DNA of 64,000 nucleotides from Charina bottae (Eukaryota; Chordata; Lepidosauria; Squamata; Charinaidae): positions 83,659,798 to 83,723,797 of the forward strand of contig JALMGJ010000004.1 in NCBI GenBank assembly GCA_023362775.1, in the 5' to 3' direction. The translations under genes and the position numbers were made by a program. Of this stretch, positions 45,577-57,429 are shown one piece after another. The notes beneath the pieces were generated by a model. The model made no database searches. It saw nothing but the letters and a program-made list of their open reading frames with translations, and was not told the origin of the DNA. The stretch's first letter is position 1, and each line of letters starts with the position of its first letter.

Positions 45577-47124
45577 CAGAATAGCAACAATAAAAATGAA
45601 TGTATTACCAAGGATTTTATATTAGTTCCAAACAATTCCAATTATGATTAAGGACCAAATATTTACTAATTGGCAAAAGGACATAACAAAATTTATATGG
45701 AGAAAGAAAAAACCTAGAATTAAGCTAAAATATTTGCAAGATGCAAAAGGGGGCTCGCAATGCCAGATTTGAAATTATATTTTGAAACATGCGGATTAGT
45801 ATGGATTAAAGATTGGATAAAATTAGAAAACAAAAAAATATTAAATCTAGAAGGTCATGATAATAGATATGGATGGCACGGATACATGTGGTATAATAAA
45901 ACCAAAATAAATAAGGCATTCAATAATCATATAATAAGGAAATCATTGTTAAAAATCTGGAACAAATACAAAAAAACATTATTACCTAATCTTCCGTTAT
46001 GGGTATCAACTCAGGAGGCATGTGCCAGAATAGGAAATCAAAATAAAAAAGAATATATAAGATATAAAAACTTACTAAATTTGATGGAAATAATTATGAA
46101 CTTAAAACAAGAGAAGAATTAGAAAATGAAAATATAATATGTCATTGGTTTACATATTTTCAATTAAAAGAACAATACAAAATAGATTAAAAAAATTATC
46201 AATTTACAAAAATGGAAAATAATTGGGACAGTATATTAGAGAAAGAAGAAGACCATTTAATTTCAAAAATATACAAGATATTACTAGAAGTAGAAACCAA
46301 GGACATAAAAATCAAAAATTATATGAGAAACTGGGAAGAAAATTTAGGAATTGAAATCACGTATGATGATTGGCAAGATATTTGGATTAAAAATATGAAA
46401 TTTACTTTAAGCAATAATTTAAGAGAAAATTTATGTAAAATGATTTTTAGATGGTATATGTCTCCTGAGATATTATTCAAATCAAAATTTAGTAACACTA
46501 ATTTATGTTGGAAATGTAAAATTAAAAGTGGATCTTTTTACCATGTATGGTGGACATGCACAAAAGCAAAAAAATACTGGTGTAAAATACATAAATATAT
46601 ATGTAAAATAATAGATAAAGATGTAAGGATGAAACCAGAATTTTACTTGCTAGGTAAAATGGATGATAATATAAATAAAAAACAAAAGATTCTACTCTTA
46701 TATTTAAGTACAGCAGCAAGAATAAAATATGCTCAATATTGGAAACAAGAAAATATACCAACAAAAGAGGACTGGATCATGAAAATAATGGAATTAATGC
46801 AGATAGACAAATTGACAAATTTAATAAAAGGAAAAGAAATAGGGAAATACAAAGAAATTTGGGATCCCTTCATAAAATATATTCAAAAAGAATATGATAT
46901 TAAATAGAGACCAATAAATAATACAAATAAAACAAATAAAGCAAAGGTGGGGAAGATAAGATACAAGAAGAAATAGAAAAAGGAAAAATGTAAATCTAGT
47001 ATTTACAGTTATATTCTTTGAAAAGAAAACCGGAGGAATTTTAATAAACTATATGTATGTACTGTATGTCTAAGATATAAAAGTTTAATTAGAATAAATA
47101 CAAATAGTAAATCAAATAGTTATA

Positions 47125-47460
47125 TAACATAAGAGAAGAAAGGAAAATAGATATAGGATTAGGGATAGAGAAATATAAGTAAGAAGGGAAAGAGGGAAAA
47201 GATGTAGGTGAAAAAGAGGAGAATAGGAAGAGAGAGGATTTAGGGGTAAAGGGAAAAGAAAAGGGAAAAGAAAATGTAAGGATAGAAGAGAAACAGAAGA
47301 TGAAGGAAGGAAAGCATTAGAGAGAAAGAGAAAATAACAGATAGGGGTGAAAGAAGAAAAATATAAAAGAAAGGAAGGAAATGGTAGGTAGAGAAGGATA
47401 GAGGAAAAAGAATAAAAAATGGAAATAGAAGGAAAAATATTCAATGGAGAAAAATTTTGA
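47125..47460 (+). repeat. Polypurine tract in L1 3' UTR
   Basis: About 330 bp in which nearly every base is A or G on the sense strand, with many GGGAAAAG and GAAGGAAAGG-like units. Purine-rich 3' UTR tracts are a recurrent L1 trait. Confidence 0.85.
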
Positions 47461-47729
47461 AGGATATAAAGGAAATATTGGTAAAGACAGATATGTAATT
47501 TAATGGATTAATCAATTTAAGATTTATTTATTTATTTAAGAATAGACAGGAAATGTAAATATAAGCAATCTAATTAAATTGAGATAAGTTATGTAACGAG
47601 TAATGTATTGTAATGTTAATGTATGTATATAAATGTAGTTAATGTTGTGTATTATGTGTGTTATGTATGATGAATGCAAATAAAATTTATTATCAAAAAA
47701 AAAAGTTGAGAAAGAATGCTCTAGATAGT

Positions 47730-48888
47730 GGTTTCTGTGGTTTCCAGACAGCACTTATGTAATGGAAATTGGGAGACATACAAAGTCTGATAACATGTAA
47801 TGAATTCTATGTGAAACCCCTGAAACCAAGTTCTACATCTTCCTAGGTGAAGAATGATTTCTTACAAGGCAGTTGTAAGAAATTCTGTGGGTTTTGGAAA
47901 TATTCATGGAATTTGAGAGAAAGGACCCAAACAAATTGGTGAACTACTGTATCAAAAATCTTAATTTCTGTGGCTGCCAATCCTACATCTCCTCTTCCAT
48001 CCAGGCTGTAAATCTGTAGGTCCTATCAACATTAATGTTCAAATCTAGCTGAGCATATGGATCTGTACTGAGAAACTAGGCAGTTCTTTGTCCCATCCTA
48101 TAAATGGGTCTCAGCCATGTTAGAAAGGGACATAGCTTTAGCCTTATAATTTTCTTATGCAATTTGATTCACATAAGGAAAAATGTGGGATACATTAGTT
48201 GTGCTCTTGTGCTCCATGTATAAAGTGGAGGTGTACTGTGTGCACTTGAAACCCTACTCTAATTCAGGTAGTTTCTTCATATGATTTAGAACCCAGTGAA
48301 ATTGCCGATGGAGTACATTTCCACATACTCCCTCACTGTGTAAGGGATTTTGAATGCCTGAACAGAAAGTTTGAGTATAAAACCTGTGAGCGTTTTAAGA
48401 CCCAAATCAGACATAGTATTTTATTATTGATTTGGATTTATAACTTCCTTTTATTTCAGTTCAGAATGGCTAAGATGATCATCAGTAACCTTTAAAGGAA
48501 TTTGAAATGAAAAACACTTATTTACTACATAGAAATGGGAGTCAAGATATATACTGTACATGCCTATGCAAATTCACTCTTGGGAGCCATTTAGGGAACT
48601 AAATCTTAAATTTGTAAGTTAACCAGTTCAAAGACATTCCTGAAGTATGGCCATCCAAAAATGATTTAAAAAGTGCTGTGAGCACATAACAAAGGTATTT
48701 TATTGTCAACCAAGAACTGCCCTAGAATAAATGAAGAAAAACCTACCTCTAGGAATTAATTGTGGAAGCCAATTCTAATGAGGGATACATTGTTCATAAA
48801 ATGAGACATCATTCTAGAAAGACAAGCAATACATGAAAGACAAGCAATATATAAACCATTAAAACCAATGTTATATTTACACAGTCAA
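47730..48888. other. Unique DNA
   Basis: No recognised gene, repeat or RNA in about 1.1 kb. Confidence 0.45.
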
Positions 48889-48967
48889 AGTCTTATTCTG
48901 GAATATGTCTATGAAGGTTCTCAGTCATCCAGGTGGAATTGTCTGTAGCTTGAATCATGTCAACTGG

Positions 48968-49100
48968 ATTTCTATTTTCTTAGTAGAAACGTTTCGCTCC
49001 TTATCCAAGGAACATATTTAGGATTCCCTTACCAACTTTGCTCAGACTGAAGAAGCTCCTTGGATAAGGAGCGAAACGTTTCTACTAAGAAAATAGAAAT
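48968..49100. repeat. Perfect 44-bp inverted repeat with 45-bp spacer
   Basis: Arm 48968-49011 (ATTTCTATTTTCTTAGTAGA...) is exactly complementary to arm 49057-49100. Each arm contains the half TCCTTGGATAAGGAGCGAAA of a hammerhead-like motif. Confidence 0.95.
49046..49080 (+). ncRNA. Hammerhead-ribozyme-like core in Penelope insertion
   Basis: CTGAAGA (49047-49053) is followed by one extra base, a seven-pair stem GCTCCTT/AAGGAGC with loop GGAT, then GAAAC. This is the hammerhead core order with a one-base departure. The inverted arm has the same stem but lacks the CTGAAGA part. A cleavage site with paired stem III is not evident. Confidence 0.5.
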
Positions 49101-49114
49101 CTTATTCTGGAAGT

Positions 49115-52100
49115 ATCTACCTTTAAGTATGATTTATTTACTACCAATAGTTTGCATAATACTGGAAAGTAAATGATTGTATTCATATCTGTGTTGATGT
49201 TTTCATATCTGTGTTGGAGAAAGCCAGAAGTCACTTTCTTTGTATTTGTTTCTAGTTATTTCTGCACTTTTTTAGTTTTTTAGTTTTTTCTTTTTTCTTT
49301 TAACTTTCCTCAAGCTTTTTATACTTTGTATTTTATCTGTATTTTGAAACTCTAATAAAGTCTTTATAATAAAAGAAAGTAAATGATGACTTGCTTTTCA
49401 TCAGTAAAAGAAGATTATCACTTTTTGAATTATGTTGAGAATCCGTTATCGCAGAACAACAGTGACTCTGTAGGTAATGTTCAGGTATACTAAACATGTG
49501 ACTTTTTCAGATCACACTCCTGCCCCTCACTGATTATAATTCTTGTCATGTTAGCTCCCAGCAGGGTCACAGTTTCAGCTTGATGGCTACAGGGAGAATG
49601 CCTAAGTGCTATACAGTATGTGTATAGGATTACATTTGAGTCAGGACCCTGCATTAGTGTCCTGGCTCATATAAAAAACTATGTGCATGTAGTTTTACAC
49701 ACATCTTTTCTTTATCCAGACAGTTGCACTAAACGTGTGATAGTGCCAGAAACTGACTTTATTTTAGTGACATCATTGGGGATAGGACACAACTGGATGA
49801 CTGAATATACAGAATACAGAATACAGAACCAACTGAATTGGAAAAGGTATCTGAGCAGAATCAATCAATCTCTATCTATCATCTATCTATCTATCTCTAT
49901 CTATGTAAGAGAAAGAGAACCAAAAAATGGAAGTTGTTCTTGTTGTTTTAAAAAAAACAACAACTAAAAATACCATGCCAAGGCAATCCAATGGTTGGCC
50001 ATATCTAAACATGTATTTTAAAACTCATAACTGGACATAAGCTGACAGGTACCCATATTCACTAGCCTTCATTTTATATATCAACATCTGTTATGCTTTA
50101 AATATAACAATGGAACATCTGTATCAGATTGCATGTGGGAAAGGCCTATAAATTGTTAAATTGGCTAAGTAAGAAAGTCAATTCTTAAGTGGACTTTTCA
50201 ACACTGATTTATGTACCTTGAGGACTACATAAAAGTCTGGTCTCCTGGGAAGATTTTTATATTAAAGAATTTAGTAGGCTCATCAATCCATCTGCTATAT
50301 TTCCTCATTTTGGACTGGAAATTTGGATTTGTTGCAAGGTTTTCCTAATGTATATTTTAAAAATACTCTTTTTCCATAAGAAAATCAGGTTTTGAATAAT
50401 TAATTTGTACATTTGGAAAGAAAGGAATCTTCAGTTCTATTTCAAGCTTTTCGGTACTGTTCAATTTCCATCATCAAGGCCATGATGCCAAATGAAACTA
50501 ATGTATTCATATTGTAGTGCTGGTTTTGATCTATAAAACTTTTAATAGTTAATCACACAATATCTGAGGGATCACATTCTCCTCTATCCATTTGCCTTTT
50601 TGTTAAAATTGTCTCTAAAGCCATTGACAGAGCACATACTTCTTGTAAGTTCGATGAATTTCTGTAACCACATTTCCCATGATGACAGATGCTTTTATTC
50701 CTTTTCTTTAAATCATGTTCAAATAATTCTATCAAAATATTTGAAATTCAATTTAATATTGGCATTTAATTTTTTCCCTGTAACTTGCTGTGTTTATTTT
50801 TTTTATGATTAATTTAATAGAATTTGGTACTAATTTCTAAGATTTTATGAAAACCAATCTGAACATTTAGATATAAAGAATGCTAAGATAAACACTGCAA
50901 TCTATATCTATCTTCCACAGCAAGGGTCATGAAATACTTCAAATTTGGGACCAAATTTAACCTGTCCTGGAAAGTTAGCACCATTGGAAGGCAAGATGTT
51001 ATATTGGAGACTTGGCTTCACTTTATCAAACCCAGCCCTCTAAACGTTTCATAGAATCATCTTTTTAGCTTGAAATATAAGATGAAATAAAATGTGATCA
51101 ATCATCTGTCAATGGTAGGGACAGAAATGGTTTTGAGAAGGTTTTGCTCAAAACCCAACCAAACTGAAGTAAGCCCTGGAACTAGAAGTACCAATTCATA
51201 ACAGTAATAGAAAGATTGAACCCAAATATTACAGTAGCCTTTGAAGGTTCTAAACTCTAGTAGAGCTATACTGTGTTGAAGTCCATGTTGTTCAAGAATA
51301 AGCAGTTTTTTGTACAATGTTACCCTGATACTACTTATTCAAAGCATACAGTTGCTAGCATCTTAACAGCATTAGACTTTCACATTTATTTAATTTCTTA
51401 GAGAAGTTTTGTTTTATTGTACTTCACCTAATTCAATCAAAAATATGAAACTGCATCTCTTTTACACTTCCATTTATATACCTGAACATATGCTTCCACC
51501 AGCACCTCATTTTAGTGTTAACCCTGTCAAGTGCAGTATGGTTCAAGCCAGGCAGCTGATCCTGCCAAGTTGTACCAGATGGAACTGTAGACAAACTGGC
51601 AGCCAGAAAGTCTTAGCATAGAAGCTTCTTGAAATTACATATTCATGGAATTTACTTTGTGTCATATAACCTTTTTCATGGTACTTCTTACAATTATTTA
51701 GACTCCATTTTCATGCTGAAGTGATTCCTTGCCTACTTCCTTCGTACTGTAACTTCCCATTAGCTCTTCTGACTATCCTGCCATATCCTTCTTCCCTGTA
51801 ATTTCTTCATAAGAACTGAATTTTAGTGACAGTGCACATCTGGCTTTATCTGCTGAGCTAGAAATTATTTGGGACCAAAGACTAGAGACCATCCTATGTT
51901 TTGAATTTTTTATAGGGAAGGACCACAGAGTAGTTGAATAACTGCTTTGCTTGCAAAAGATGTCAGATTCATTCTCTGGCATCTGGAATTTAGATAGATA
52001 ATGACAAGTAAAAAGGAAGAGCCGCTGAAGACATGGGCAGATGCTGCCAATTGTAGTCCACAGTGCAACTCATCTGAAATGATATAAAGTAGATTCCTGT

Positions 52101-52285
52101 ATTCCAGCCTTTCCCAGCCTGGTACGTTCCAGAATATTGTGATAGCAACTACAGATAGGATGGCCTTTATTGTCTGGAAATTATGGGAAACATAGAAAGC
52201 TATTGTTTTCCTTCTTAACCTTAATGCCCCATGCCACCATATTCATCTTAATAGCGTTACTACTGCTGTATATGGCTATCCTATT
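49115..52285. other. Mostly unique AT-rich DNA
   Basis: It contains a short TCTA/TCTATC microsatellite at 49870-49902 and AT-rich tracts. Open frames of 60-115 codons have no motif. No gene or RNA signal. Confidence 0.45.
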
Positions 52286-52289
52286 TCAC

Positions 52290-52450
52290 TATATGTAGTG
52301 CTAAAGGTGCTGGCCTAGAAACCAGGAGACTATGAATTCTAGGCTTCCCTTAGGCAAGAAAAAGACTTTTGGTGGGTGACTTTGGGCCAGTCACTCTCTT
52401 TCCCACGCTCAACCCACCTCACAGGGTTATTGTTGTAGGGAAAATACCAA
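52290..52450 (+). mobile_element. tRNA-derived SINE (family 4), partial
   Basis: GCTGGCCTAGAAACCAGGAG, GACTTTGGGCCAGTCACTCT and CAACCCACCTCACAGGGTTA run in sense, mirroring the copy at 1861-2117. The tail is lost. Confidence 0.72.
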
Positions 52451-52560
52451 TGTGTTTTTAGAGTGGAACTACAAATGTAATTTAAAAAACAAATATTCTT
52501 TGCATGAAAAATTTTTATATATAGGTCTTGAATTTCTTTACATTACTCATTGGATATATA

Positions 52561-52773
52561 TGCCTGTGTTGACTCCTGGTGACTGCCTGGACTAGTCCCT
52601 GCAGTTTTCTTGGCAGTGTTTTCAGAAGTGGTTTGCCATTGCCTCATTCCTAGGGCTGAGAGAAAGTGACTGGCCCAAGGTTACCCAGCTGGCTTTGTGC
52701 CTAAGGCAGGACTCGAACTCATGGTCTCCTGGTCTCTAGCCTTGTGCCTTAACAACTACACCAAACTGGCTCT
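52561..52773 (-). mobile_element. Sauria-type SINE
   Basis: Antisense. The tail side has GTTGACTCCTGGTGACTGCC, the middle GCCATTGCCTCATTCCTAGG. The B box reads GAGTTCGAGTCC on the minus strand (about 52707-52718), and the head ends ACACCAAACTGGCTCT. Confidence 0.9.
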
Positions 52774-52777
52774 GAGA

Positions 52778-52829
52778 TAGATGGATGGATGGATGGATGG
52801 ATGGATGGATGGATGGATGGATGGATGGT
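52778..52829. repeat. (GGAT)n microsatellite
   Basis: About twelve units directly follow the SINE head, on the 5' side of the element. Confidence 0.95.
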
Positions 52830-52834
52830 AGGCA

Positions 52835-55245
52835 GACACACAATTTGCTTTCAATCTGTCATCAAAATATAGAACAAAAGTTTATGTACAATGGTTATTA
52901 CCACATAATTATGATTCCATTTCTATGAATGTAGCCATTGTTGATTGTTGTATTCTGCTCAGTGTCCGTAATTAAGATATAAAAGTAAAAGTTTACTAAC
53001 AATTACTGTGAATGACTATTTGCCATGATCGTTCCTTCTTACATGTTGTAACATTTTAGCAAGAATGCATACATTCAATATGAACAGATTCAAATAAATT
53101 AGAAATGAAATACAATTTTTGTCTTTACTATAAATTACATATATTTTCACTCTATAGTGAGTATATTGTATTATTTATTTTCTCTGAATAGCTATGTGTT
53201 GTATATGATATAAATATGTATATGAAATAAATATATGGATTTCTAAACATAAGCATCTTGTTGGTACATGCAAACAAGAAAGGGATAGTTATTATAATGT
53301 TTGATATCACAAGGTTCTTTCCTGCTTGCCTACCCCACCATTCAATAAACATGTCCAATAGGACATAACAGTAAATGTGACCAGGACTTTAATCAGCATT
53401 ACCAATCTAAGGGAAGGCCCCATTAATGTACAGCAGTGCATAAATAGAGAAATCTGCAGATCTTTTTTCATGTCAAATTCACATCTCTGAAACCTGCAGA
53501 TCTCAGCCAGTGAGCATGACTCCAGTTCCTAAACTATATATTGTATATGTGAATTGGTGGAAAGTGAGAAAGAGTCTAGCTTTGGAGCACATGCAGGTTT
53601 GCACTCTGCCCTTGTCTGCAGCTCCTTTAATTAAATATTTTTATAGTTGGAATTATACTGCAGCTGCATGAATAAATAAGTAGATATATTTGGGTTAAGG
53701 AGCTGCAAAGAAGTGCTTAATGACTGCCTGTCTAGGTGTGCCCTGAAACAGCTTTCAGCCTTCAAATCCAAAGCACTGCACAGCCCCAATCTATACTTTA
53801 ATTCTCAATCCTTCTCATTCCAGTTTAAAATATAACCAACCTCATTTAGGCTATTTTAACTATTTGGCTGTCAAGAGTGGCAATGGCATACTTATTTCTA
53901 TAAGTCTATACTGTTGCTTGCCTTTTTGGGACAATAGCTCAGCACAGAGAACTGTCACCAATCAATGCTTGCTTGTTATCATTTCAGGCTAGTTACTAAT
54001 TGAGTACTTTGTTTATTGCCTTATGTTCAACCTGGTCTGCACCTAAGCAAGCATTCTTTCTCTGTTGCAAAAACTAATAAATTAAATTGCTGTGTTTCAT
54101 TCCTCAATATTCTATGCATTTCTGCATATAAATTTATAAACACACACACAAACTGAAAACCCTCAAAAACTTCTCAATCATTACACCACAATTGCTAGCC
54201 AAATTTCTGCAACTTGTAACACTGATGTATCGACAATTACATTGATATCTGTTAAATCAATATTGATTTAACATTTAAATATTAAATATTTAAATATTGA
54301 TTATCAACCATTACTGTATGCATTTGGGCAGTTTTCCAAGCCATATAAACACAGGACAAAAGGGAGAGGTTAACATCTTTGAGATAGAGCAAGGCAAGAA
54401 TCCCCACCTGTATGAACAGAGATTGGCCCCTGAAACCACAAAGACATTACCATTACTGAAGCTGCATTCTCTTAGCTGAAAATGCATTTACATGAAACTA
54501 CCACAAGGATAGATCTCAAAATCCCTAGTGATGATCTTATGCAATCACTAGTGAGTCATATTATCCGAGTGCCAGGACTACATTTTTGCCTGAAATACCC
54601 CTTTAATTTAATCCTTACCAATAACCGAGTTGATGGGATGATTTTGGTCTTATCTTTGAGCCTAAACTTTTCCTTCTAGAAAAAAAATGGAAAAAAAAAT
54701 ATAACTTCATTGCAAACTACATTAACAACATTTGAGAAATACATTTGCAATCATTAGTGGGGAACTCTTCTTTTTCTTTTTTCTTTTGCAAGAACACTGC
54801 ATACAGTTTGGAGTGACAAATAACTCTGTGAATGAATACTTGCATTATATACAGTCAAATTTCTCTATTTATGCACTCTTAAATAGGACAGACTTATCAA
54901 GCTAAAAACTTAACTAAAATTGAAATAAACTTGTCCTTCATTCCTGTTAGTTCCAGCCACTGAAGAGGAAATATTCTTTGATGCCAGTTATCTGAATCAT
55001 CTTTTTAAGTAGGGTACTTAAAGATAAAGCAATATTTTATACCAAGGCACATAAGAGATAAAGTAGTCTATTGTGCTAACAACCTGAGGATAAGGTAGTC
55101 CTTCAGAAATCTTCTTAATAATCTGATGCCTTGGTTTAGAATTACAGTCCTCTGGGTACATTGATGGCTTGTCCAACAGTAGGTTGGTCCTTTGACTAAT
55201 TCTGTAACTTCATCTGATGTCCTGCAATGCACTGACACCATACCT
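52835..55245. other. Unique DNA with homeodomain-like AT motifs
   Basis: No repeat family or gene recognised. 53380-54110 is free of repeats and rich in TTAATTAAAT, TAATTGAG and GCATAAAT-type motifs. 54250-54300 holds short AT palindromes, including TAAATCAATATTGATTTA. Nothing here is proof of function. Confidence 0.35.
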
Positions 55246-55250
55246 TTGTC

Positions 55251-55380
55251 TGGTCCTGGTCCTGGTCCTGGTCCTGGTCCTGGTCCTGGTCCTGGTCCTG
55301 GTCCTGGTCCTGGTCCTGGTCCTGGTCCTGGTCCTGTCCTGTCTTGTCTTGTCTTGTCTTGTCTTGTCTTGTCTTGTCCT
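55251..55380. repeat. (GGTCCT)n hexamer array passing into (CTTGT)n pentamer array
   Basis: About fourteen GGTCCT units (55251-55336) change to about eight CTTGT units (55337-55380). The Gly-Pro and Asp-Gln repeat open frames across it on both strands are artefacts. Confidence 0.97.
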
Positions 55381-55384
55381 CTGG

Positions 55385-56740
55385 CATTTTGGGGGGGGAC
55401 TGTTTTATATCCCTTTTTAAGCATTCTCAATTCCTCAAGTTTCTGGCCTGCTGCTCTTTCAGTTTCCTTACATGCTCCAGGCTTCTTTCCATTGTTATTA
55501 TGTCCAGCTCCACTCAAATCTTCCTTGTCTTCTGATACTTTGTTCTCTAGCCTTCCAGTTGCCTGATGAGGATGGACATGGGTTGAGCATCTACTGTAAG
55601 TGAAGGAAGGGCAGAGTCAATAATGGAAAGAAGAAGGTAGTATAGCAAGAGAAAATAATGACTGTGGCCACAGGCCTAGTCAGACCCTTTCACTTTCAAC
55701 CACATTCTTTCAGAAGTGTCTCTGCCTCGAGCAGCAAATGCACTGAGGGTGGTGAAAATCTAGAATCCTGTTCTAACAGTAGTATTCTTTTATTCTTTTA
55801 AATCATTTAAAAGATACTGAATTCTGCACATCCCCATCGATTTGTTTTTTTTAAAAAAATATTCCATTATACACTCATAAAATTGCAAGATTCATACATC
55901 TATAGAAGCATTAACTATGCAAATACTAAACAATGAACCCTCTGGGTTCCACTACAATTGTAAAAAATGTTCCATGCTCTTTTCTGCCAATTTTCAGACT
56001 GAAAAAATTTATAACTTTTTCAAGAAGGAAGAATAAATCCAAGAGATCAAATACAATATCTGCAGCCAGAACTTTAGCCCTTAATACAGATCTTGTTCAA
56101 ATCCTCTTTTCAGAAAATGGAAAGCAAATACATCACTCTGAGAAATATATTTTCATTTTCATATATCCCTTGTCTGGAGCACAGCATTATTTTATAACTT
56201 ACAGTAACAGTAGCAAATCAGTCAATCCTTTCCTTGCCTACCAATGCAAATTTTAAACATGACCTTGGCATGCCTGCACTAATTAACAGTAGGGAAATGA
56301 TGCAGGGGAAAGAGGTTTATACTGTGAAAATGTAATATATAATTCCTTTATAAGGAAAATATTCCTATTACTGGACTCTGCATATCCTGTTTGATATGAA
56401 ATAAATGAAATATGAAATAAATATATGGTTAAAAAAATGAAGCTGTAAACAAATATTGTGGTATATTTCGCATAGTAAGTGTGATAAAAGTAAAAATGCA
56501 AGCATGCACTTGTATCCCTATGTAAGTGAGAATATTCTTGTTTGGATAATAAATAACTGATTAACCAAGCAATCCTACAGAATTGATTAACTGGTGCTTA
56601 GCACCAAATAGATTTGATTATAATTGCATCCCGAAAAGCTAGTTCAGTAATATTGGGATGATGGCAACTATCTGGTCCCACAGAATGGGTGTCTGCAATG
56701 CTGGAGGTAAACAGGTTATTTTAGATAGGAATAGATAGCA
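55385..56740. other. Unique DNA
   Basis: No supported feature. Confidence 0.45.
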
Positions 56741-56747
56741 TAGCAGA

Positions 56748-56970
56748 AAGCCAGTCTGGTGTAGTGGTTAAGGCACCAGACTAGAAACTGGGAGACCATG
56801 AGTTCTAGTCCCACCTTAGGCACAAAGCCAGCTGGGTGACCTTGGCCCAGTCACTCTCTCTCAGCCCTGGGAAGGAGGCAATGATAAACCACTTCTGGAA
56901 TCTTGCGAAGAAAACTGCAGGGGCTTTCCAGGCACTTGCCTGGAGTCCACTGACTCAAAGGTAACAAAAA
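56748..56970 (+). mobile_element. Sauria-type SINE
   Basis: The sense head AGCCAGTCTGGTGTAGTGGT contains the A-box-like element. GAGTTCTAGTCCC is a decayed B box (about 56800). The body has GGTGACCTTGGCCCAGTCAC and the tail is truncated after GGAGTCCACTGACTC. Confidence 0.9.
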
Positions 56971-57127
56971 AAAAAGCATAGTTAAGTTGATGTTTGTGTT
57001 CTCTGGCTTTGTTCCTTTTTCCTTCTTTGTCTAATCAGGCAAAAAGAATCAAAATTTATCTAAGGGCCTTAGACTGGTATACTGGAGAAAATGAAAAAGT
57101 TAAACTGGTTATATGGCAATTCTATGA

Positions 57128-57425
57128 GCTTTGTGTGTTGCAGAGTTGTAGGTGGCAGTATTGCAACCAAAACTCTCCGGACGACCTGAGTTCGATCCCA
57201 GCGGAAGATGGTTCTCAGGTAGCCGGCTCAGGTCGACTCAACTTGTCATCCTTCTGAGGTCAGTAAAATGAGTACCCAGCTTGCTGGGGGAAAGGTAATT
57301 ACAACTAGGGAAGGCAATGGCAAACCATCCTGCTCTATAGTCTGCCAGGAAAACGTTGCGAAAGCGACATCTCCCCAGGGGTCACATGACTCGGTGCTTG
57401 CACAGGGGAACCTTTCCTTTCCTAC
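57128..57425 (+). mobile_element. tRNA-derived squamate SINE (family 3)
   Basis: GAGTTCGATCCC (about 57188) is the B box. It is followed by GTAGCCGGCTCAGGTCGACT, AAAATGAGTACCCAGCTTGC and AAGGCAATGGCAAACCATCC, then GGTGCTTGCACAGGGGAACC at the tail. It is distinct from the Sauria type and from family 2. Confidence 0.82.
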
Positions 57426-57429
57426 ATGG

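Larger units (their letters stand above)
41545..46907 (+). pseudogene. L1 ORF2 (endonuclease-reverse transcriptase), disrupted
   Basis: ORF2 starts at the ATG at 41545 with the endonuclease opening LTWNVNGLN and stops at 41623-41625. Later frames give VVYAPNNN, MMGDWNG (about 41955), FSRIDMIWI and LSDHNPVQM, so the catalytic pieces are readable but split by a TAA at 42045-42047. The RT begins with KTPGTDGFTAEYYK and NYRPISLLN, has a TAA at 43202, and is cut by the mariner-type insertion at 43266-44859. It resumes with FLDAEKAFNNVNW, TRQGCPISPLLF, a TGA at 45196, and an intact FADD at 45235-45246. A hexanucleotide expansion at 45545-45576 accompanies another shift. The final frame 46212-46907 has the C-terminal CWKC...HVWWTC zinc-knuckle motif. 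The protein cannot be produced. Confidence 0.92.
39966..47700 (+). mobile_element. Full-length L1 LINE
   Basis: 5' UTR 39966-40673 (starting GAGACTTCCGGGTGAGC), ORF1 40674-41477, ORF2 41545-46907, 3' UTR 46908-47690 with AATAAA at 47678-47683, and an A-tail. Without the 1.6 kb insertion at 43266-44859 it is about 6.1 kb, normal for a complete L1. It is bracketed by a TSD of about 15 bp. It is A-rich on the sense strand, as L1s usually are. Confidence 0.93.
39652..47726. mobile_element. hAT-like non-autonomous transposon, outer member of a triple nest
   Basis: CTCTAGAT repeats at 39652-39659 and 47719-47726, an 8-bp TSD as in hAT elements. The ends are complementary in part: TTTCTCAACC at 39665-39674 against GTTGAGAAAG at 47705-47714. 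Own sequence is only 39660-39965 (about 306 bp) plus the last few bases at the right; everything between is the L1 insertion. It contains no transposase. Confidence 0.82.
48891..49112 (+). mobile_element. Penelope-like insertion, 196 bp, with TSD
   Basis: TCTTATTCTGGAA repeats exactly at 48891-48903 and 49100-49112. The insert begins TATGTCTATGAAGGTTCTCA, a typical Penelope-like terminal phrase. It is dominated by a perfect inverted repeat and has no coding sequence. Confidence 0.75.

Noticed and set aside
47112..47444. 110-codon Phe/Leu/Ser-rich antisense frame
   Set aside because: It is the complement of the polypurine tract in the L1 3' UTR.
55251..55380. CRISPR-like regular repetition
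   Set aside because: Units are 5-6 bp with no spacers; the genome is vertebrate.
55068..55566. Open frames rich in Gly-Pro, Asp-Gln or Leu-Val
   Set aside because: They are translations of the GGTCCT and CTTGT arrays on both strands.
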